The notes beneath the pieces are model-generated. The model saw nothing but the letters and a program-made list of their open reading frames with translations, did not search any database and was not told the origin of the DNA. DNA of 27,016 nt from positions 1 through 27,016 of the forward strand of contig CAJPVJ010000374.1 in NCBI GenBank assembly GCA_905397405.1. Direction: 5' to 3'. Source of the stretch: Oppiella nova (taxonomy: Eukaryota; Arthropoda; Arachnida; Sarcoptiformes; Oppiidae). Below, one piece after another: positions 19,843-27,016 of this stretch. The first letter of the stretch is position 1. Each line of letters starts with the position of its first letter. Position numbers and translations under genes: made by a program.

Positions 19843-22800
19843 ATGGACACCGAAATGGACTGCGATTCCGGGGGCGACTCGACGGCCACCACAGCCTCTC
19901 ATCCCATGAATCTGAGGAACGCCTCGCGAGTGAGCACTGGTCTGCACTTCATGTCGGGTGACATGTCTTCAGGACAGCCCTATTCCACACAATCCCTGTC
20001 CCGTCGATTGGCGCCCAACTCGATCGGTCTGCAGATGACGCCCACGAAGACACTGCTTATGAATCAGCGCCGAAGCAGTTCCGGTATATTCATCACAAGT
20101 ATGTTTGGCTCGCGGTTCAGACACCTCCAGAAACTGCATTCGGAGGCCTTCCTCGGCCTCAACTCCATCTGTATGCCGGGTCTGCCGTTGGGAGCGGTGT
20201 TCAGGTCGTCACTGCCGGCCACACCGGTCGCCACACCCGTCCACAGGGAGGCGTTCCAACAGTTCACAGAACAGGCCCTTCGGGACAGACTCTGTCGGAC
20301 GCCATCCCCGCGAAAGACTCACTCGTTTCTGGCGCCCAGCGATCACCGCATGAGACGCGAGTCCGGCGGCAGTAATATATCGGCCGACGAGTCGGGTATG
20401 TGTGACGTCCAGCCGATGGACATCGCGTCGCCCATCGATGAGCCGGTGCTCGAAGACCCCAAAGGAGAGGAGGGAGGGAACGGCGCCACCGGTTTCGACG
20501 GACAGCACTACTTCGGACGCACCGGTCGACTCCATAGGCGGCCCTCCGATGAGGATCTCACGGACAGGGAGGACACGTCTGGTGGGACGGAAAGGCGGCT
20601 TTTTGTAGGAAATATCAGTTATAGAGTATGTGATCATTGATTGGTTGCTCCGACCTTTGAAAGGACAGCCCTTTAGAGGGACAGGAATCTCGTGTTTTTG
20701 TATTTGTAAATACAGTGATTATCTAATCTAATGAATGATTCAATTTGTCAATCATTACCTCAAATGTTATGATAATTTCGATCACTTTTTCTTTCACTTA
20801 TATCTGTCTCTCATTAATCTCTAGTCAAAAGACATTTGATTTGTTTTAAAAATTTGTTTTAAAACTATATGTTTTAATTGATTTGATTTATTGATTAAAT
20901 TTACCAAAAATTTGTAATTTACTTCCGGTTTCGAAATTCATTTTATTTGAAAACAAATAATTTTGTTTGCATTCATAGGTTACGGACACAGAGTTATCGA
21001 AATTTTTCCAAAAATTTGGTAAAGTTTACAATTGTTGTATAGTTCAGGACCACATTCAGAAATTACCCAAAGGGCACGTAATCTAAACATACGTTTGTCG
21101 ACTATATTTACCGAAAAAGCTATTGTCATCTCACGTTACTGTAGATATGGATTCATAACATTCAAAAGGGTTAGCGATTTGCAAAAGTGTCTGAACGCAG
21201 ACCCCAATGAACTCGTGTTAGACTACAGGTAATCAACCCATTGATCCAATGACTAAACATGTCTTAACACTAACTATGATTACGATTATCGGCTCAATTG
21301 TCATTAAAGACAACTTCGGGTGTTTTTAGCCAAACCTAAAGTGTTTAGACAAATGAAATCCGAAGTACAAGAGTTGTGTCGCGAAAGAGATCTCAGCCTT
21401 GAGTACAGGAGTCGGTGCACAGAATCCACAGAATCGATGGACAATCAAATGTCGGCTTTAGTTTTGTTGCGTAAGAGTGCCGATGAAAGTGTCACTACTT
21501 TTGATCACTTGGACGACGACTCCATTCTCAACGTATTCGCACATTTGGATACTCTTATAGAGCGCACTGTCGTTGAGTCCGGTAGTTATCTGTCATATTG
21601 GCATCAAATGGCAACAAATTTTGTCTTTTATTCATTGCTTCAATTCCTTAGTCTGTAAGCGATGGCAATCTCTAATGCATGGATTCTGGGCCTCAAGAAC
21701 TCATATTTCATTTACGCAAACATTTTTTCACTTTGAATCTCCGGGTATTTGCAATGAATATGAATTTTGTATTTAAAAATTTTGTTAACATCTGACAAAT
21801 GTTGTCATCACCCGAATAGCATTGACATCAAACATATTGTTCTCAATACTTAAGAAGTGTCCGAATCTCAAGTCAATTGATTTGAAATGTGTTACAAATT
21901 TTCTCGATTTCAAAGCGTTGGAAATTATTGGTATTTATTTTGTTTATTTGTTTGCTATTCATTCAACAGAATATTATTTATATTTTAAAAAGCTTTACAA
22001 AAAGCTCTTAATTTCTGTGAAATATTGAATTCATTTGATATTTCGCTTACAATTTATTATTCTTGTCATTCAATAATGAATATAACTATTTATGTGTCAC
22101 TGATTTATACCTTATCAATGATTTACTGATCTATTAATTATTCTGTCATTTGATTGCATTATATTTGAACGCCTTTTTAACAGCTGTTTCGTGTCCTCTA
22201 TTGGAGCGATTGGTCTATGACTCCGGACCCACAACTGACTACACCATCAAAATTCTGGGTCAAAAGTGTCCAAATCTTAAAGTAATGACCATTTTATGCT
22301 TTATTTTATTTATATTTTTAAATCACTTATGGACTCTTAACTGGAATTCAGATTTTATGTCTCAATTGTTGCACGAATTTCGGTGAAGAGGGCTTCTGGT
22401 GGCTGTTAAAGAGTGCCAAACAGTTGCAGCACTTGGAGGTCACCAATAATCACAAAATCAATGGCAACTGCTTTAGACTCTTAGCGCCAACTCTTCAGAA
22501 GCTGGACATAACCGACTGTCCGAAGGTATTAGTGTTTAATAAACTTTATTTTTTTCTATCAGTTTCTGAATAATATTTTCTCAGATCAAAGAGAAAGGGA
22601 TTAAAGAATTGATTGGCGGACAGAGAACTGCTTTGGAAAGTCTTAATATAACACCATTAAGTGGCAAAGTAATGGAAATGATTTGTTTGAATCTGAAAAA
22701 CTTGAAAGTTCTTCGTATGTCTCAATCGCAAGCATCTGACGGTTTGTTTGCTTTTTTATGAAAAGCTTTTTTCAGACATTCAATATTATTCTATACAATA

Positions 22801-23533
22801 CTCGACTGCATGTCATTCAACAGATGTTTAAAAAAGTTTTTTTTTAATTTTTATTTCAGAGTCTATTTATGGCTTTTCGTCAATCAGTTCGTTAGAAAAT
22901 CTTGAAATTCTTGATAATTCATCTCATTTTAGTGATATTAGTGACGAATCGCTTTTATTAATAATCTCCAAGTGTTTGAAACTCAAAGAACTACTTCTTG
23001 TGCTTAATTCACGAGTAACTGATCAGTCAATCAGTCAAATACCTAAACATTTACCCCATTTGCAGAGATTACATATTTCTGATACAAAAGTAAGTATTTT
23101 AAGATTTGACTGCAAAGCAAATAACACTCAAAACATCATTTGAATTAATACTTAGATTACTGACGAATCTCTCAAAAAGTTGTCGCATTTGCAATCATTA
23201 GTCTATTTAGACTTAAGTGGGTCGCACTTTGTGACGGACACGGGTCTGGAGTTTATGGTCGAGAACTGCCATTCCCTTGAATCGTTGCAATTGCTTCGAT
23301 GCGAACACATATCTATAGAATTCCTCTTTAAGACACAGGTTAAGTAGGTTTGGTCTCTACTGAGCTGAAATTTAGCACTAGAGTTTTAGTTAAAGTTATT
23401 TAAAGTTCAATTGCGGTTTGCGCTATGAGAACTGCTGTAGCTGATGATGATGTGGGACAGGGATGAGTTTTATGATGATTACGATAACTATTCTGATGAT
23501 AACAGAGATAATGTGGCCGATAGTGACCCATAA
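19843..23533 (+). CDS. RRM + F-box + leucine-rich-repeat protein
   Basis: Unusual fusion that I do not recognise as a named family. Twelve phase-compatible exons: 19843-20625, 20979-21073, 21145-21228, 21310-21581, 21652-21744, 21820-21930, 22184-22281, 22352-22525, 22585-22741, 22860-23089, 23156-23338 and 23441-23533, about 790 residues. Residues 1-245 are disordered, with proline-directed sites (MTPTKT, ATPVATPV, RTPSPRK). An RRM at about 250-335 has RNP2 LFVGNI and RNP1 KGYGFITF, ending QLRVFLAKPK. An F-box at about 385-430 reads FDHLDDDSILNVFAHLD, then VCKRWQSL. About eight leucine-rich repeats (440-760) follow, such as CPNLKSIDLKC and LQSLVYLDLSG. The last exon gives an acidic tail, WDRDEFYDDYDNYSDD. 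By family knowledge the F-box would bind Skp1 and the repeats a substrate; the RRM suggests RNA or an RNP as target (inference). RNP1 requires a GC donor at 21074. If the last intron is retained, the protein ends TQVK at 23347. Confidence 0.85.
20626..20978 (+). other. First intron of the RRM/F-box gene
   Basis: Donor GTATGT, acceptor ATAG. It separates the RNP2 strand (exon 1) from the rest of the RRM. AT-rich, with no other feature seen. Confidence 0.8.
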
Positions 23534-24124
23534 ATTCACTTGAAGCTAAATAGGATAGTGAGTAAACTACAGTATTTGTGATCATATAAACGAGTATAAG
23601 TACACTATTTGACAGCTTAAGAAATTTCTAATTATGTAAAATATTAGTTTTTCTATAAAATAAAATATTTGATATGTTTGTTATAATTTATAAATCAAAT
23701 AAAATTTAATATTAAAGCCAAACTATTGGATTTGCAATAAACATTTGAACACTTACTTTTCGTTAGAACACTTACATTGTTGACTTACGCCCCAAGCAAT
23801 ACGATTCCTTGTTTTCAAAAGGCTTTCTAGAAATTATTATATTATTGACAAAAGTAACATCAATTCATAACTTCTTTTTTATTAAGAATTTTTTGTACAA
23901 AAAATTTGTTTAAAATATTAATTCATTTATAAATATATTGAGTTAAGGAAACACTTTGTGCTGGCATTTAATGATATAAATAAATATACCGCTTCAAACT
24001 CAATAAATATATTTTAGAACATTACTTTTTATAATACTGTTATTTTTTGTATAACTCAAGACCAAACGTTATTTTAGAGTGACTTGTCAGTTAAGTATAT
24101 ATGTAAACAGATATTGATTTCTAT
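23534..24124. other. Region between two convergent genes
   Basis: 3' ends of the RRM/F-box gene (plus) and the metalloproteinase gene (minus) face each other here. AT-rich, with several plus-strand AATAAA words. No clear reverse-strand hexamer was identified. No gene seen. Confidence 0.6.
23659..23664 (+). terminator. Candidate poly(A) signal of the RRM/F-box gene
   Basis: AATAAA 126 bases past the stop of the last proposed exon. Confidence 0.45.
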
Positions 24125-25884
24125 TCAATTATAAAATATATGTAATATATAAAAGTTATAAAACAATAGATAATTGGATAACAGAATCAAAAGGGTTTGT
24201 GATTTAATCCAATGCCTGGCCTTCAAGTTAATACTATAGACGGATGAAGTGACGTCTATTTTACCGCCCGGTGCTATACTAACCCTGCAGTGCAGCGAAC
24301 GGAACCAAAACGGGCCGATACTATGCGGATATCCATCACTCGATTGCATCTTTCGGTTATCAAATTTCCAGAATTGCTTTCCTTTGAAAAAGTATGTATG
24401 ACCTGAAGGGGACAGCAGTCAAGACAATGGCATTAATGGCAGCAAATAATAAGCTTATGTCCAGTAGTCATACCATCGGACGCCCACTGAAAGGCGGCGT
24501 CGATGGGAACGGGAATGCCCTTCCAAACGGCCATATCTCTGGGGTAATCCAATTCCACTCGATTGTCCTCCTCATCGAACCTCCAATACTGAGAACCACT
24601 GAATATATAAGTCTTTGCGTTGTGGCCCCATATCATAACGGCGTCCACTTTGTCCAGTGTTTCTGGCAGTCCTACAAAACCATTCATCAAAACCATTATA
24701 AACTAGTTTATTGCCAAATAAATGCCATTAGATTTACCCATAGAAACGAGTGTTTTGGGATAACCCGGCTCTAAATGATTTTGGTTATTGAAAACGTAAT
24801 ACTCTTTGCCGATAAAAAAGACAATCTTTGCGTCTTTGTGTCGCTCATAGACGGCGTCCACTTTCACCAAATCCTTCGGCAAATGAGGCCAATAGTGAGT
24901 GATTTCCGTGGGTTCGGCCCGATTTATATCCCGGTTCTCTTGCAACCACCAAAAGTACTACAATTCATACAAACCATTAGTTCATTATTGTTTACTTTGC
25001 ATTCATGGCATTACAACCTTTGATTTAAAAATGAATATATTTTTTCGTATGGATGCGATCGCGTCTATACTTATATCACACGGGTTTGGGAACTCCGATG
25101 AAAACTTGGGAATTGTTGACCACTTCGTGGGACGGTTTGTAAGCTTAGTTGTTGGCAGTGTTGGGATACCACCTCGGGACCCCAGTCTACTTGGAGAGGA
25201 TGGAAATCAAGTCTTATTTGCGATTAAATTTTGATAATTATGCTGTTATCCCAGCCTGTATGGCATCTCGACAACATATGGTAACCACAGCAGGTACGGG
25301 AGCCTAAAGTTGTCATCAAGTGTTTGATAGTATGGAAACATTAGGGAACCGGAGACCGAAGAGTGCGATAAACCCAATGAATGTCCAAATTCGTGGGCTA
25401 TATATGTATATCAATTTGAGCTCATTATTCATAAATTGATGTCAAATTTATTGCATATAATACCCGCCACTGAGAACAGACTGACCCCTAAAACACATAT
25501 AAAAGCATATGATTAAGTGAATGATTGGTAAGCTGAGTGCATTGCCACATACCGGCCCAAACACCGGGTCTCCTATCGATTTCATTAGACCGCCGTTTGT
25601 CCCACTGTTCGTCGGCATCGAAGTGGGCGTCGCCTCCGATGTCATCCCCGGGAAAGAACGCGTGACCCAATATGGCTCCGGGACCGTCGAAAGGGTATTC
25701 ATCGCCGTGTCGGCCGCGAAGGAACGAGATCTCGATGTCTGCCGAACCCCTCCTCATGTCAGTGAACGTCAGTTTGGAGGCTTCAGACCACACGTGGAAC
25801 GCCTTCTGGAACTCTTCAACCATAGAGTGGTAGTCCATGTCTGCCGGCCATTCCTTCAGACTGTTATACATAACTCTGATTAGC
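24125..25884 (-). CDS. Matrix metalloproteinase, catalytic and hemopexin domains (5'-partial)
   Basis: Secreted or surface zinc endopeptidase that cleaves extracellular matrix. Reverse-strand exons in gene order: 25884-25553, 25397-25298, about 25189-25018, 24957-24738, 24671-24474 and 24402-24125, all phase-compatible. Catalytic domain: [47 protein letters not shown] (structural metal sites), then zinc site [11 protein letters not shown] with Met-turn SLMFPYY. A Ser/Thr/Pro linker follows, then four hemopexin blades: [43 protein letters not shown], and AAFQWASDG joined to [15 protein letters not shown] final Cys (SLHC) can pair with the Cys of blade 1. Signal peptide, propeptide and cysteine switch are not seen and must lie right of 25884 or outside the window. 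Odd points: the usual helix at the end of the catalytic domain (DDxxGIQxLYG) is not recognisable, and the open frame continues about 50 residues past the last Cys into a hydrophobic tail. Confidence 0.9.
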
Positions 25885-27016
25885 CTTTAAAATAGTGTTT
25901 AGACTTAACAATGAATTGATTTTAATGTTTAGACAATTATTGTCATTTCATAGCAATTATAGGATTTATTTTTATTTACAATAAAATAATTCTAGTATTC
26001 CTACAATCTATATATACAGTACAGTACTAATTAAATAATAAAATAGAAAGTAAAATAATAAAATGTTTGAAAAACTATTTTGAAAACAGAATATTCTTAT
26101 AATACACAAAACAATTGCTATTTAAAGAATAAAATGTTTAAAAGCAATATTTCAATGCATTGCGAGTATTGTCATCTCATTTCAATCTAAATTGTTTTTA
26201 TGTAAATTAATGTTTGAGTGAACCCTAGAGTTAGACACATAAAAAATAAATTACAAATAATTTTAATGAATCCTAAAAATTAGTTTTTGGTCGTAAAACA
26301 ATCAAGAAATATGCTAGATGTGATTTACGATAACATCATTTTGGGATTTATTGTTTTCAAACACATTTGGCAGTGAATTGTCGGCCAATTCTTGAGTTCA
26401 TTCAACGAGAAATGCAAACATATTTCCAAATTCTTGAACACAATAGCAATAAATTCCGAAACTAATGGNTGCAAACATATTTCCAAATTCTTGAACACAA
26501 TAGCAATAAATTCCGAAACTAATGGATATTAATTTCATGCAAATTCTCACAAAGCGATGGAATTTGTGATAAAAAAGTACAGATTTGTTGATAAAATTAT
26601 TTTCATTTTTCAAATATTCAAATAACGGTCTGTTTATTCTCAATGTAATTGTACTATAGTTTCAATTCTGTACTCATTGAATATTTTATTGATTTATTAA
26701 TAATTAATAGGCTTTTAAGCTCATGTTTTGCATTATTAATACTTATTGAAAAAAATATCGTATTATATATCATATTTCGTCAAACTTTGGTATTTAATAC
26801 AAACAAACGGATTGAATGAATACTATGAATGAAAATAAATAGATTTCGTGACATTTGTGTCGACTTTGCGACTGGAAGTGATTGATGGGTGGATGCGATG
26901 ATTACTGAGACGACTGTCACTCACTCAAGGAGGTTGTGATGAGGTTTAACACACAATTGGGTTTTGTTGGTTAACACCACAATCTAATCGAGTGAGTGAT
27001 AAACTGTCCCAATATT
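25885..27016. other. Probable 5' intron or flank of the metalloproteinase gene
   Basis: AT-rich DNA with a 56-bp duplicated block around an N at 26469. I looked on the reverse strand for a PRCGxPD cysteine switch or a signal-peptide exon and did not see one. The last 150 bases are less AT-rich. Confidence 0.5.
26413..26525. repeat. 56-bp perfect direct repeat around an N (assembly gap)
   Basis: Bases 26413-26468 repeat exactly at 26470-26525, with the N at 26469 between them. This is a scaffold join where the two contig ends overlap and were not merged. Confidence 0.93.

Noticed and set aside
20064-20637. Reverse and +2 frames across the first exon of the RRM/F-box gene
   Set aside because: Antisense or out-of-frame shadows in a GC-rich exon; only the frame from 19843 leads into RNP2 and splices in phase.
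24394-25883. Plus-strand frames across the metalloproteinase locus
   Set aside because: Shadows of the reverse-strand exons, where the zinc site and hemopexin blades are unmistakable.
1-27016. Viral fossils, CRISPR arrays, tRNA or rRNA genes
   Set aside because: No reverse transcriptase, integrase, capsid or envelope motif, no spaced repeat array and no tRNA B-box-like context was found on either strand by eye.

Overview
The window is AT-rich nuclear DNA from an animal, almost certainly an arthropod. Compact introns (about 50-100 bp), one-to-one orthologues of conserved metazoan genes and the overall gene style suggest a chelicerate, most likely an acariform mite. That last step is inference. 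I see no bacterial genes, no CRISPR array, no tRNA or rRNA, no recognisable transposon and no viral fossil.

Layout, left to right. 51-2579 (+): 3' part of a heterotrimeric G protein alpha subunit whose P-loop exons lie off the left edge. 3743-7621 (+): complete calcium-independent phospholipase A2 of the PLA2G6 type, with ankyrin repeats and a patatin domain, in 7 exons. 8992-10651 (+): complete WBP11 splicing factor in 4 exons. 11367-15544 (+): USP36/Scrawny nucleolar deubiquitinase in about 10 exons. 16575-18515 (+): anoctamin-8-like membrane protein with three pieces missing. 19843-23533 (+): a protein joining an RRM, an F-box and leucine-rich repeats in one chain of 12 exons. 24125-25884 (-): catalytic and hemopexin domains of a matrix metalloproteinase whose signal peptide and propeptide are not in the window. 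Six genes share the plus strand; they are unrelated in function and look like an ordinary gene-dense eukaryotic neighbourhood, not a cluster.

The most interesting coding item is the RRM + F-box + LRR gene. Exon phases support one continuous reading frame, and a single exon carries both the last RRM strand and the start of the F-box. If real, it would be an RNA-binding substrate adaptor for an SCF ubiquitin ligase. Two introns, one in the G alpha gene and one inside the RRM, only work as GC-AG introns.

Technical warning: the window contains three perfect 127-bp direct repeats, each separated by exactly one base (at 988, 1518 and 14032), and one 56-bp direct repeat separated by an N (26469). 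These look like unmerged contig-end overlaps from a short-read de Bruijn assembly, not biology. Two of them falsely break the G alpha and USP36 reading frames; both frames become continuous when one copy is ignored.
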